DNA of 64,000 bases. Origin: Oligoflexia bacterium (GTDB lineage: Bacteria > Bdellovibrionota > UBA1018). Location of the stretch: contig JACMNQ010000013.1 of the NCBI GenBank assembly GCA_014378465.1, positions 16,608 to 80,607 of the forward strand. The letters run 5' to 3'. Below, piece after piece: positions 53,780 through 62,202 of this stretch; the stretch's first letter is position 1, and each line of letters begins with the position of its first letter. The notes beneath the pieces are model-generated. The model made no database searches and was not told the DNA's origin. It saw only the letters and a program-made list of their open reading frames with translations. A program made the translations under genes and the position numbers.

Positions 53780-54247
53780 GGAACTGTGGGGGGACTCTCG
53801 GGCTTACCTTCTCTGTGCGAACCAGATTCACCCGCTCACGCAGGACCATCAGTTCGCCATTGAAAGGGTGAAGCGGCCTTTCATAGGCTGAAACCACGAA
53901 AGTAATCTCTTCAGCCGGAATTCGCGGTTTAAAATGGGCAGTTCATGATGAAAGAGGGCGATGTCAGCGGGGAAATGGAAATTCCGGAAGCCCGATTTAC
54001 AATGCTTGCACGGGTCTCCTAAAAGGGATTCTTGTCGACGGTGATGAACCGGATTTCGGAGATGACCGTGCCTCATTGCAAGAGGCCCCGGCGCGGTGAG
54101 TGGGAGGGATGCAGGAGCCAGATCATGCCCCGAGTGTCCCTGATCGAAGATATCATCCCAGACATCCACATAACTCATCGAAACTGATAACTTTATATTT
54201 TAACTCAGCGCGTTGCATTTAGGTCTACGAGAGGTTATAAGCTCCTG
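53780..54247. other. Intergenic stretch without a credible gene
   Basis: 468 bases. Reading frames here are short or lack coding character. A tiny 25-codon frame at 53945-54022 is unlikely to be a gene. The last 60 bases are A/T-rich and hold TTGCAT, 17 bases, TATAAG (54210-54240 region), the latter 7 bases before the next ATG, compatible with a leaderless transcript. Confidence 0.5.
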
Positions 54248-55108
54248 ATGTCGGACTTCAGAACCAGCACCTCTCTTCTGCTTCTCGCGACCCTCCTGAT
54301 GGGTTTCACTCTGCTGTCCAAGGCTTCTGCATCCGAAAAAACGAAGATGATTCAGGGGCTTCTTCAGAATGAAGCGGCTGCGCTGGAAGTTTCCGCGGAC
54401 GAAGAGGGCAGATGCCGTTACAAGCCGTGGTCCCATAAAACAGACCGGGCACTGGGGGATTGGAACTGCAATTTCCTTTCACGCGGTCTGAAGCGTGATC
54501 ACCATCAGGCCTTTCCAAGTGTGAACGAAGCCTTCAATCTGAGCGGCAGTCGTGAGGAAAGCACGTTCCAGGTGGACAGTCTCCTCAATTACGGAGGCGT
54601 GATTCCCTGGGACTACCATTACGAGATCACTCGACACATCGACGGTTCGACCGATGTGACGATCCGGATTCACTATGAACCTTCAAGAAAAGTGCTCGCT
54701 GAAGCCGGAGCGGGCGAACTCATCGCACTCGTGCCGCAGTACGTGAAGGAAGCCGAAGGGATCTGGAATTCGACCGCGCCGGCGAATGTGCGCTACCATT
54801 TTCAGATCGTGGAGGATCCCTCGACCGCTCATTACGTAGTCGAGCTCAATCACATGAAGAACCCGCTCTACAATCGTCATATCCCGCTCGAGAACACGAA
54901 TGGGCTCCTCTACGCCAACGAGATCGGACACATGCTGGGACTTGATGATGAACATGAGTACATCGGCAGTGTCATCCGAGGCGGCATCAAACTCTGTTCT
55001 CACGAATCGCTCATGTGCGCGGGCACTGGAAAGCCGATGCTCTACCATCACTACCTCATTCTCCGTCGCAGAGTCTCCAAGGAAGCAACGGGTTCCCGAA
55101 AACTCTGA
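54248..55108 (+). CDS. Secreted zincin-like protein with altered metal motif
   Basis: A 286-residue exported protein, signal peptide about residues 1-29. Residues 224-233 read NEIGHMLGLD followed by DEHEY, exactly the shape of a metzincin-like HExxHxxGxxD site but with Asn in place of the first His. A long beta-rich middle region (VTIRIHYEPS; VRYHFQIVED) precedes it, and a Cys pair (LCSHESLMC) follows. Without the first His, zinc binding would be weakened or need another ligand, so it may be a non-catalytic relative. It stands alone between the RibD-C gene and the diiron operon. Confidence 0.75.
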   Translation: MSDFRTSTSLLLLATLLMGFTLLSKASASEKTKMIQGLLQNEAAALEVSADEEGRCRYKPWSHKTDRALGDWNCNFLSRGLKRDHHQAFPSVNEAFNLSGSREESTFQVDSLLNYGGVIPWDYHYEITRHIDGSTDVTIRIHYEPSRKVLAEAGAGELIALVPQYVKEAEGIWNSTAPANVRYHFQIVEDPSTAHYVVELNHMKNPLYNRHIPLENTNGLLYANEIGHMLGLDDEHEYIGSVIRGGIKLCSHESLMCAGTGKPMLYHHYLILRRRVSKEATGSRKL

Positions 55109-55242
55109 ACACCCGATTGCTGTCAGAAAAGACTCAGACTCTGCTCAGCCCCGGGTTCCTCCATTCAAGTTTTTCCGCGATCTGCCGATACGTGAAAAAC
55201 GTCAGTTGAATGCCTTTTTCGCTCGTATCACGAGGAGCCACC

Positions 55243-55965
55243 ATGGATCGCCTGAGTCAATTGCAGAAAACCCTTGCCCAAGCCTTCAAGAATCACTCAA
55301 ACAGTGAAAATACCCAGCGACTCAATCACCTCGAGAAGATTGACCGCAGACTCTACGGGATGTTCCTCATCGAGACGTTTCATTACACTCGTCACAATGC
55401 CCGCAATCAGGCTCGAGTGGCGACTCGGGACGAATTGCTCGACATCAATTACATGAAGTTCTGCCTGAAGCACGCGATGGAAGAAGCGGGCCACGAATAC
55501 ATGGCTTTCGCTGATCTCAACAGCATGGGTGTGGAGTTCCTGCAGAGCGAGCTGCCTCCTCCCCTGCCTGAAACCGAAACTCTGATCGCTTACCTCTACC
55601 GGGTTTCCGATACGGGAAATCCCATGGCGCGCCTCGGTTACAGTTACTGGGCCGAAAGTTGTTATGGTTACACGGACGGAACGAAGACCGTCTTCAAGGA
55701 ACTGCTGGATCTCAAGACCCATCAGATGACTTTTCTCGAGGCTCATGCGGCCATTGACGTAGCCCATTTTGAGGAAGTGAAATTCGCGATCAACCGTTTC
55801 GTCAAGACCGAAGCCGACTGGAAAGCCCTTGAAGAAGTCATGCTTCACAGCTTGAAACTGACGGCGACCATGATGGACAGGGTCATCGGTCAATACCTCC
55901 TGCATCTCGAAGGACAGCCCACTCGCTATGGCATTCTGGACCGCCTGCTCAAGAAGCCCGCCTGA
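55243..55965 (+). CDS. Haem-oxygenase-like diiron (TenA/HDO-fold) protein
   Basis: A 240-residue all-helical protein. Ligand-like motifs fit the haem-oxygenase-like diiron oxidase family: LIETFHYTRH (Glu44, His47), AMEEAGHEYM (Glu81, His84), and AHAAIDVAHFEEV (His168, Asp172, His175), with a further Glu near 138. Relatives catalyse oxidative cleavage or N-oxygenation of small amines and fatty acids. AGGAG lies about 6 bases before ATG 55243. First gene of a five-gene operon (gaps of 11 bases or less, mostly overlaps). Substrate unknown. Confidence 0.82.
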   Translation: MDRLSQLQKTLAQAFKNHSNSENTQRLNHLEKIDRRLYGMFLIETFHYTRHNARNQARVATRDELLDINYMKFCLKHAMEEAGHEYMAFADLNSMGVEFLQSELPPPLPETETLIAYLYRVSDTGNPMARLGYSYWAESCYGYTDGTKTVFKELLDLKTHQMTFLEAHAAIDVAHFEEVKFAINRFVKTEADWKALEEVMLHSLKLTATMMDRVIGQYLLHLEGQPTRYGILDRLLKKPA

Positions 55966-55976
55966 AGGAAATTCGA

Positions 55977-56657
55977 ATGAGTGAGGCCGCCGTGAGAGCA
56001 TTTGCGACCAAAATTCTGGGACCAGCGACCAAGTTGGCGCCAGTGATTCTGCTCGGAAGCTGGCTCTTCGCACTTCGCCACTTCATCCTGCATCCGGGCG
56101 TGGGTTCGGGGACTCTGCTTGTTTCGGCGGTGTACCTCCTGCCGGTCGCGAGTTACAGGTTGATCGAACCCCTGTTCCCCATTCACACGGGGGCGAGCAG
56201 GCTCGGTCGAAATCGTCCGCTCAATGGCTGGGCCGTCGCACACCGATTTCAGATTCTCTTCAGTGTGTTCGAGAGTCTGGAGAGAATCCTGCGCGTGGTT
56301 CCCGGCGCCTACAGCGCGTGGCTGCGCCTCTGGGGAAGCAGGATCGGCAAGAGGGTCTACTGGACTCCGCACACTCTCATCGGGGATCGCACGCATCTGA
56401 ACATCGGCAATGACGTCTTCATCGGAAATGCCTCCTACCTGTCCCCTCACATCGTGAAGAAAACCCGGGATGGGTTTCTGCTCCTGCTCAAGCCGATCGT
56501 CATCGAAGACCAGGTGTTCGTCGGCACTCACTGCGTCCTGGGTCCGGGCACTCTGCTCAAGAAGGGCTTTGAACTCCCCGCCTACCACATGACGATCAAT
56601 GGAAAATTCAAGAAACAGGAGATCGTGGATGTCGAAGAAATCACCGAATCCGCCTGA
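55977..56657 (+). CDS. Membrane-associated hexapeptide-repeat (acyltransferase-like) protein
   Basis: A 226-residue protein with two hydrophobic segments (about 18-50 and 43-65 region) followed by a left-handed beta-helix: RIGKRVYWTPHTLIGDRTHL, LNIGNDVFIGNASYLSPHIV and IVIEDQVFVGTHCVLGPGTL. The usual catalytic His region is not obvious. Similar beta-helices occur at the ends of large NRPS-like membrane proteins that load and transfer substrates. It begins 11 bases after the diiron gene and its last 29 bases overlap the next gene. Confidence 0.8.
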   Translation: MSEAAVRAFATKILGPATKLAPVILLGSWLFALRHFILHPGVGSGTLLVSAVYLLPVASYRLIEPLFPIHTGASRLGRNRPLNGWAVAHRFQILFSVFESLERILRVVPGAYSAWLRLWGSRIGKRVYWTPHTLIGDRTHLNIGNDVFIGNASYLSPHIVKKTRDGFLLLLKPIVIEDQVFVGTHCVLGPGTLLKKGFELPAYHMTINGKFKKQEIVDVEEITESA

Positions 56658-57573
56658 ACATGAACTCCTGAAGCCTTTTCTGTCCCAGGAAAAGGTGATC
56701 TCCCTCGCCCGAAAGGCGCCGGATGCGCGCATCGGAAAACTGCTTTCGGTCATGACCGGCATCACCGAAGAGAAGTATCCCCAGTCCAGTGCACCCTATT
56801 TCTGGGATGAAGCGCGCTTCGAATTGGGAAAATCCGTGGACTATCTCGCCTTGCCACAGGCGATCCGGACGGACCTGCTCACTCTTCTGAGCCGCCACAG
56901 TCTTCTGACTTCCTACTACATAGAAAAAGGGGCGATCTCGTTCTGTGGGAAAATGGCGATGATGGCCGAGTCCATGGACGAAAAAGCTCTGTATTTCGCC
57001 ATGGGAAATGAAGAAGTGAGCCATCTTCTTGAATTTGAGAAGTTCATCGCCTTTGATCCCGAGCAACCTCACTTCATCACTCCGTTCATTCGCACGCTTT
57101 CAGACCTCATTCAGGACAATGATCGCATCACGAGTTTCTTCGTGGCGCAGGTCCTTCTCGAAGGCATGGCCTTGAGCCATTATGAAACCCTGCACGAAAC
57201 CTGTCTGGACGAGGGCCTGAAGAAAGCGATTGCCCAGGTCCTTCGGGACGAGTCCGCTCATCATGGCTCGGGACTGGTGCTCATGAACCAGGAAACTCTC
57301 GAAGCCGAACAGGTGGTCAGCCTCACGGCCGTCGCCACGACCGTCTCCAACATGCTCGTGCACCAGGGCCGCATGCTGATGGAAACTCTTCGGCAGACTG
57401 CCGAGAAACACTCCGTCGTGCTTGGGCCGGAACTCCTGGAAAGAATCGCGCGGGACATTGATCTACATTCGCAGATGAAAAAGCGGGTGCACCGCCTGCG
57501 CGAGAGTCTCTCCAAGCTCAAGGACAAGGCCCTGGTCAGTCAACTCCTCCAGATCCCCGCACTTCAAGCGTGA
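56629..57573 (+). CDS. Ferritin-like diiron protein
   Basis: A 314-residue helical protein with two complete half-sites of a four-helix diiron centre: Glu99 (YYIEKGA) with EEVSH (Glu129, His132), and Glu178 (LLEGMA) with DESAH (Glu208, His211). This arrangement is that of diiron carboxylate oxygenases and desaturases such as AurF- or acyl-ACP-desaturase-like proteins; exact family cannot be told. AGGAG lies 9 bases before ATG 56629. It overlaps the hexapeptide gene and is 7 bases from the glycosyltransferase gene. A redox partner is not encoded nearby. Confidence 0.85.
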   Translation: MSKKSPNPPEHELLKPFLSQEKVISLARKAPDARIGKLLSVMTGITEEKYPQSSAPYFWDEARFELGKSVDYLALPQAIRTDLLTLLSRHSLLTSYYIEKGAISFCGKMAMMAESMDEKALYFAMGNEEVSHLLEFEKFIAFDPEQPHFITPFIRTLSDLIQDNDRITSFFVAQVLLEGMALSHYETLHETCLDEGLKKAIAQVLRDESAHHGSGLVLMNQETLEAEQVVSLTAVATTVSNMLVHQGRMLMETLRQTAEKHSVVLGPELLERIARDIDLHSQMKKRVHRLRESLSKLKDKALVSQLLQIPALQA

Positions 57574-57580
57574 ATAGATC

Positions 57581-58909
57581 ATGAATCACTCTGGCAATCA
57601 GTCAACCACAGGAAAACGGATTGGAGTACTGACCTTCCCAGCAGCTGGCCATCTTCAGTCCATCGTCGCGCTGGCCCAGGCTCTCGAAGCCCAGGGGCAT
57701 GAAGTGGTCTATTTTTCGATCGCCGATGGCAAAGCACTCCTCCAAGCTCGTGGAATTGAACCTGTACTGTACGGCGAACCGCGCCTGCCTCTCGGATCCC
57801 TGAAGCGACTCGCGGGAAAAACCGTGAAGACTTCGTCGTATGCCTCCATTGTGCATGGGCTCAAATTTCACCAGCTGCTTCTGATGGGGACCGTGCAGGA
57901 CCTGCTGCCTCAACTCAAAACACTGAAATTGTCGGTACTCCTTGGCGATGAGTTGATTTTGAGCGGCAAGACTCTGGGTGAATGCCTGAAGATACCTTTC
58001 ATCGGAATCAGTCAGACGCTGTCGATCTATCCCGGCACTCAGGGCAGCGACCTCCCGCCATTTGTGGATCCTGCTCATTCCAGCTGGCTCAAGTCTCAGC
58101 TCGCCCGAATGTTCGCGGACCTTTACCTGTTCCTGCTGCTTCTCCCTCTTCAGGGCTTCCGACAGAAGAATGGCCTGCGCACTGAACGCCACCTGCGTGA
58201 CTTTTTCTCCTCTCAGGCTCACCTTCTTCCGTATGCTCGCAGCTTCTCACCTGCATCCCAGGTCCCCGGTCACTTTCATTTCACGGGTCCTCTGATTTCA
58301 CTGGTCCGGTCCCCCACTCCGCAAATGCGCTCGGGGATCTACGCCAGTTTAGGGACTCTGGTGGATTTGCCCAGAAAGGAGCGCATCTTCTCCGATCTGC
58401 TTCAGTGCGAAATCGACCGCAGTCTTCTGATCTCGCTCGGAAGTGCGAGCGGAGAAGTCTCGGAAACTCTGAGCCAGTTGGCCAATCACGTACCCGCTGG
58501 TGCGAGAGTGGAAAGCTATGTCCGGCAGCTCGAGGTGCTCCCTCGCAGCGAAGTCATGGTCACCCACGGCGGACTGAACTCGGTGCAGGAATGCATTCTC
58601 ACTCGAACCCCAATGCTGGTGCTCCCTATCAAACACGATCAGCTCGGAGTTGCAGCCCGCGTACGGGAGCTGGGACTGGGCGAAGTCTGCACATCAGCCG
58701 AAATGGCGTCTGGGAACCTGAGTGAAGTGCTGAAGACTCGACTGACACGGATGCTGGAGCCTTCTCGGCAGGCGTTTCATCTGGCCAATCTCGAAGCACA
58801 GGCGTTGGAAATCGAGTCGTCAGGCCGATTGCAGAAAGCCGTGGCCGTCGTTGAAGAGCAACTTTCGAAAACGAAACCGGCTGAAGAAGCTCACAGGGGT
58901 GAAAAGTGA
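57581..58909 (+). CDS. MGT/UGT-type glycosyltransferase (GT1)
   Basis: A 442-residue GT-B enzyme of the family that glycosylates lipophilic small molecules (carotenoid, macrolide and flavonoid glucosyltransferases). VLTFPAAGHLQSIVALAQAL gives the N-terminal acceptor motif, IYASLGTL the domain switch, and VTHGGLNSVQECILTRTPMLVLPI...QLG the UDP-sugar binding signature. In the operon it implies that the product is glycosylated. Overlaps the next gene by 4 bases (GTGA). Confidence 0.9.
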   Translation: MNHSGNQSTTGKRIGVLTFPAAGHLQSIVALAQALEAQGHEVVYFSIADGKALLQARGIEPVLYGEPRLPLGSLKRLAGKTVKTSSYASIVHGLKFHQLLLMGTVQDLLPQLKTLKLSVLLGDELILSGKTLGECLKIPFIGISQTLSIYPGTQGSDLPPFVDPAHSSWLKSQLARMFADLYLFLLLLPLQGFRQKNGLRTERHLRDFFSSQAHLLPYARSFSPASQVPGHFHFTGPLISLVRSPTPQMRSGIYASLGTLVDLPRKERIFSDLLQCEIDRSLLISLGSASGEVSETLSQLANHVPAGARVESYVRQLEVLPRSEVMVTHGGLNSVQECILTRTPMLVLPIKHDQLGVAARVRELGLGEVCTSAEMASGNLSEVLKTRLTRMLEPSRQAFHLANLEAQALEIESSGRLQKAVAVVEEQLSKTKPAEEAHRGEK

Positions 58910-59724
58910 AACCGAAGTCCTCCGAAACTTCCGCTTCCTGGCTGAAGTTGAATCAGCCGGGACTTTGGAGAAAATTCTCCCTGGTGCTGTGGCGCAGTCC
59001 GGTCGAAGCGGTTCGTTTCACGGGAGTGATCGAGCTAGTCGTCGCTGGAATTGAGGGAGTTCTGCGAGAGCGCAAGGACCGCGGCAATACCCGCCAACTG
59101 ACCTGGACTCCTGTCCTGCTCCATGCCTGGTGCAAGGCGCTTCAGCAGAATCCTGAGTTGAATGTCTTCGTACGCAAAAACGTCTTTTACACGCGAAGAA
59201 ATGTTGATGCGCTGCTTCGCATGAACGTTCAGGAACCGGCCGGGACGGCTTCGCTCTGGGCCTGCTACCTGCGCGGGACACAGGAGAAGAGCCTTCTGGA
59301 AATCGCGCTTCATCTTGAGCGGCATCAGAAGAAGATCGAAAATTCGGACGCAAGATATCCCCGGATGAGTCGAGTTCTTGAAGCACTTCCGGTGCTTCTG
59401 CTTAGGGGGATCTGGGACTTCCAGAACTGGAGTCAGAATCGACTCGGTTGGCGGCCCGGGTTCATGCCGGACCTTTCTTATCCTTCGATCTCCATGAGCA
59501 ACCTGGGATCGCTGGGCGGAGTCCTGCTTGCTCCTCTGGTCGTGCGTGGGCTCCACTGCCCGATCCATCTGTCGCTGGGAAATGCGAAGAAAGGCCGATT
59601 GCCACTGATCCTCGGACTGGATCACCGAGTGCTCGACGCTGGCGCGGCGGTGCGCCTTCTTCAGAAGGTTCAGGAAATCCTAAACTCTGAACAGTTTCTC
59701 GGAGAAATTCGTCACATTCCGTGA
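58906..59724 (+). CDS. 2-oxoacid-dehydrogenase E2-like acyltransferase domain protein
   Basis: A 272-residue chloramphenicol-acetyltransferase-fold protein. SISMSNLGSLGG and LGLDHRVLDAGAAVRLLQKVQEIL match the core and the HxxxD active site of E2 acyltransferases. Lipoyl and peripheral-subunit-binding domains are absent, so it is not a normal E2. It probably transfers an acyl group in the operon's pathway. GTG start overlapping the upstream TGA. Its last 45 bases overlap the 3' end of the opposing acyltransferase gene. Confidence 0.85.
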   Translation: MKPKSSETSASWLKLNQPGLWRKFSLVLWRSPVEAVRFTGVIELVVAGIEGVLRERKDRGNTRQLTWTPVLLHAWCKALQQNPELNVFVRKNVFYTRRNVDALLRMNVQEPAGTASLWACYLRGTQEKSLLEIALHLERHQKKIENSDARYPRMSRVLEALPVLLLRGIWDFQNWSQNRLGWRPGFMPDLSYPSISMSNLGSLGGVLLAPLVVRGLHCPIHLSLGNAKKGRLPLILGLDHRVLDAGAAVRLLQKVQEILNSEQFLGEIRHIP

Positions 59725-60510
59725 AGCTTTCAAGCTCAACTGCGGGATAGAAGGACGCGGAAGCGCGTGACTGGCCAATGGCGCAAAGAGGGAGTAGATG
59801 CGGTAGACGAGCTTTTCCTTCCAGCTGAGTGGATACTCGGAGCCGGCGCGACGAGCTTCAGCCTGCAACGAATCAATCACCGGCTTCATGAAGAGGCACC
59901 ATTTCAGTGGGCCCTCGAGCAGCCCATAGACTCCGAAATGCTGATGACAGGCCTTCATCACCGTGATGAGGTAAGGCTTGTCTTCTCTTCGGGGTTTCTT
60001 CTCATAACTAAGTCCAGTCACCTTGAAACAGATTTTTCGGTAAAGTCTCTGAAGTCGATCATCCGAAGTGATGATGAGGTATTTGCGCTGATGGGTTCGA
60101 AGAACCCGGTGGACCGCGCGGAAGAGTTCGATCACGGCCTGGGTCCCTCTGAACTCAGGCAGAAGAAACAGGCGACCGATCTCAATGCATTCGGATGGCT
60201 GAGGTATCTGATTGTGCCGAAAGCTTTCGGGAGTCTGAAGTTCCTTGGGAATCCAGTGAAAAGGAGTGGCCGAGCAAACTTCGGGCACTCGAACGGTGAT
60301 GGCACCGACCAGCGTGGAGGTCCCATAATCCAGAATGGACCGAGAAGTGATGTAGAGCCCGAGCATGTGAAAACTCGGATCGCGCAGCACTTCGAAGGAC
60401 TCCCCGTGTTCGGAGAGGGATTTCCCAGCATCGAAATAGACGCGGTTGCGCAGCTGGACCAGAGCGATGAAATCGGCAGGCTGGGTAATTCGTTGAACTC
60501 TCAAAGTCAT
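59680..60510 (-). CDS. FeeM/autoinducer-synthase-like N-acyltransferase
   Basis: A 276-residue GNAT-fold protein related to N-acyl amino acid synthases and exosortase-associated acyltransferases. RNRVYFDAGKSL, SRSILDYGTSTLVGAITVRVP, ECIEIGRLFLLPEFRG and the late DRLQRLYRKICFKVTG follow that family's order. It would join a fatty acyl chain from acyl-ACP to an amine. It has its own near-consensus promoter. It ends inside the opposing E2-like gene, which hints that the two are not expressed together or that they interfere. Confidence 0.8.
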   Translation of the reverse strand: MTLRVQRITQPADFIALVQLRNRVYFDAGKSLSEHGESFEVLRDPSFHMLGLYITSRSILDYGTSTLVGAITVRVPEVCSATPFHWIPKELQTPESFRHNQIPQPSECIEIGRLFLLPEFRGTQAVIELFRAVHRVLRTHQRKYLIITSDDRLQRLYRKICFKVTGLSYEKKPRREDKPYLITVMKACHQHFGVYGLLEGPLKWCLFMKPVIDSLQAEARRAGSEYPLSWKEKLVYRIYSLFAPLASHALPRPSIPQLSLKASRNVTNFSEKLFRV

Positions 60511-60535
60511 TCAGATACCTATCCTATTGCGTCGC

Positions 60536-60564
60536 GTTATAGCAGCCGTCACGCATTTTGTCAA
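60536..60564 (-). promoter_or_regulatory. Near-consensus sigma-70 promoter of the N-acyltransferase gene
   Basis: TTGACA (60564-60559) and TATAAC (60541-60536) are separated by 17 bases on the minus strand; only one base deviates from consensus. The start site would lie about 20 bases before the ATG at 60510. This is the strongest promoter I see in the window. Confidence 0.8.
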
Positions 60565-60731
60565 AGTTTTTGGTAGCTTGCATGCCTGCGCCCGGGTCGA
60601 CGCCGGAGCATCCAAGCCCACGGAATCATGAATTAAAGCTTGGAACTTAAAAGACTGGCCCGGCCACTGGGTGCAGCGCCATTCTTTAGGTTCTCAGCCC
60701 ATTCAGTTTCGAAATTCGGGTGCCGATAAGG

Positions 60732-61730
60732 ATGAAGAGGTCGCTGAAACTGAAACCTGAATTCAGAATCAAATTTTCAAACACTCGTGTGTTTCTCGCG
60801 CTCGCCTTCTGGGGTCTCCCTACGGTGGCCTTCGCGGCGGACTTCTGTGCGGGCCTCGTCCATGCGAAATTCTCCAGCCAGTCTGAACAGAGGGTTTCGA
60901 AACTCAAGCCCGGATCGCTTGCAGTCCTCACGCACACGAGCCTGGACCAGCAACTTGAAACCCATTTTCTCGGCAGAATTCAGAATGCAGGCGGCAGCTC
61001 TCATTCGTACCTTTTCTACGATACCGCGTCTCAGGAAATTCACTCGATCCCAGCAGACCGCGTCGCCCTTTCCGATGCCCAGGGCTCAGCCATTGAGGCA
61101 TCTCGCGGTAAACTCTACGTGCGATCCGAAAATCAGGAAGGTCCGACCTGCGCGGCTTACAGCCTTTTCAATTGCCTGCGGCAGGTGGCCCTCGATGAGA
61201 AAGCTCCGGACCGGGTCCGACTCGCGGTCTCGGATGAGTCTCACCGCATCAAGCTGCTCATGAAAGCAGTCAATGAAATCTATATCGGAAAATTTGGCAA
61301 CGCACTTCCAGGTGCGATCGAAAAGCTCGCCACCGAACATCAGCTCAGGACCTTCACTCACCCGAGCTCCACGATCGAAGAATTCAGGGCCAGCATTCTG
61401 CGGGATCTCAATTCCGGGTGGCCGGTGCTGACCAGCTTCAGTGTCCCTGAAAAGATGGTTGAAACGGCGTATTCCATCTTCGAACACGACTCGCCTGAAA
61501 TTGTCAGATCCTCCAAGAATCTCTGGATTCCCGCGAGCAGCACGACGACGCGATCGCATGACGCTCACGTCGTCGTGCTGCTCGCGGCGTTCGAAGCGCA
61601 AGGGGAAGAGTTCATTCTCGTCAGTGATCCCAACTGGCAGATGCCCCGGATCTGGCCGGCAAGTTATCTGGATCGACTTTTTTCCGGCAGGATGGCCGCC
61701 TCTACCGTCTGGTTCGAGGATGCGAAATGA
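60732..61730 (+). CDS. Secreted C39-like papain-fold peptidase
   Basis: A 332-residue exported protein, signal peptide to about residue 36 (FLALAFWGLPTVAFA). GPTCAAYSLFNCLRQ supplies the likely nucleophile Cys, SHDAHVVVLLAAFE the His, and LVSDPNWQMPRIW the Asp/Asn, the order of C39-family peptidases. The N-terminal 100 residues form a separate beta-rich domain. ATG 60732 is preferred to GTG 60720. It overlaps the GNAT gene by 4 bases, so the two are co-translated. The substrate is unknown; no transporter is fused, unlike bacteriocin C39 exporters. Confidence 0.78.
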   Translation: MKRSLKLKPEFRIKFSNTRVFLALAFWGLPTVAFAADFCAGLVHAKFSSQSEQRVSKLKPGSLAVLTHTSLDQQLETHFLGRIQNAGGSSHSYLFYDTASQEIHSIPADRVALSDAQGSAIEASRGKLYVRSENQEGPTCAAYSLFNCLRQVALDEKAPDRVRLAVSDESHRIKLLMKAVNEIYIGKFGNALPGAIEKLATEHQLRTFTHPSSTIEEFRASILRDLNSGWPVLTSFSVPEKMVETAYSIFEHDSPEIVRSSKNLWIPASSTTTRSHDAHVVVLLAAFEAQGEEFILVSDPNWQMPRIWPASYLDRLFSGRMAASTVWFEDAK

Positions 61731-62197
61731 TCCACCTCAAGTCGATGACGGACGATGAGTTTTCAAGATATCTGAAGGACGCCATCCCCAGTTACGACGC
61801 GGGCAAGGTGCAGAGCGAAGGCCTGAGCGACAGTGATGCTCTGGCCCTCGCGCAGAGGACTTTTCAAGAGCTTCTGCCGAAGGGAATCCACTCACCCGAT
61901 CACTTTCTTTTTTCGGTCTTCGACGATGATTCTGCCGTGCCTTGTGGAACGCTGTGGCTCGCGTGCCGACGGGAAGGCTCAAAGCACTACGCTTACATCT
62001 ACGACATCATCCTGAATCCTGCGCACCGAGGAAAAGGCCTGGGCAGGCAGTTGATGCGATTGATGGAAGAAGAAGTTCGCCGCCAGTGTCTGCAATCCGT
62101 GGTGCTGCATGTCTTCGAACACAACACCCTGGCCATTCATCTCTATGAGTCGATGGGCTTTCACACGACCAACCGAATCATGTCGAAGAAGCTTTGA
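61727..62197 (+). CDS. GNAT-family N-acetyltransferase
   Basis: A 156-residue acetyltransferase. YIYDIILNPAHRGKGLGRQLM holds the acetyl-CoA binding R/Q-x-x-G-x-G motif (HRGKGLG), and HVFEHNTLAIHLYESMGF is the C-terminal motif B. Substrate unknown; co-translated after the C39-like peptidase gene. Its 3' end faces the PrmA-like gene 5 bases away. Confidence 0.9.
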   Translation: MIHLKSMTDDEFSRYLKDAIPSYDAGKVQSEGLSDSDALALAQRTFQELLPKGIHSPDHFLFSVFDDDSAVPCGTLWLACRREGSKHYAYIYDIILNPAHRGKGLGRQLMRLMEEEVRRQCLQSVVLHVFEHNTLAIHLYESMGFHTTNRIMSKKL

Positions 62198-62202
62198 ACG
62201 AA

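Noticed and set aside
53849..54178. 109-codon minus-strand ORF in the 53.8-54.2 kb gap
   Set aside because: No motif, no ribosome site, and composition like non-coding sequence.
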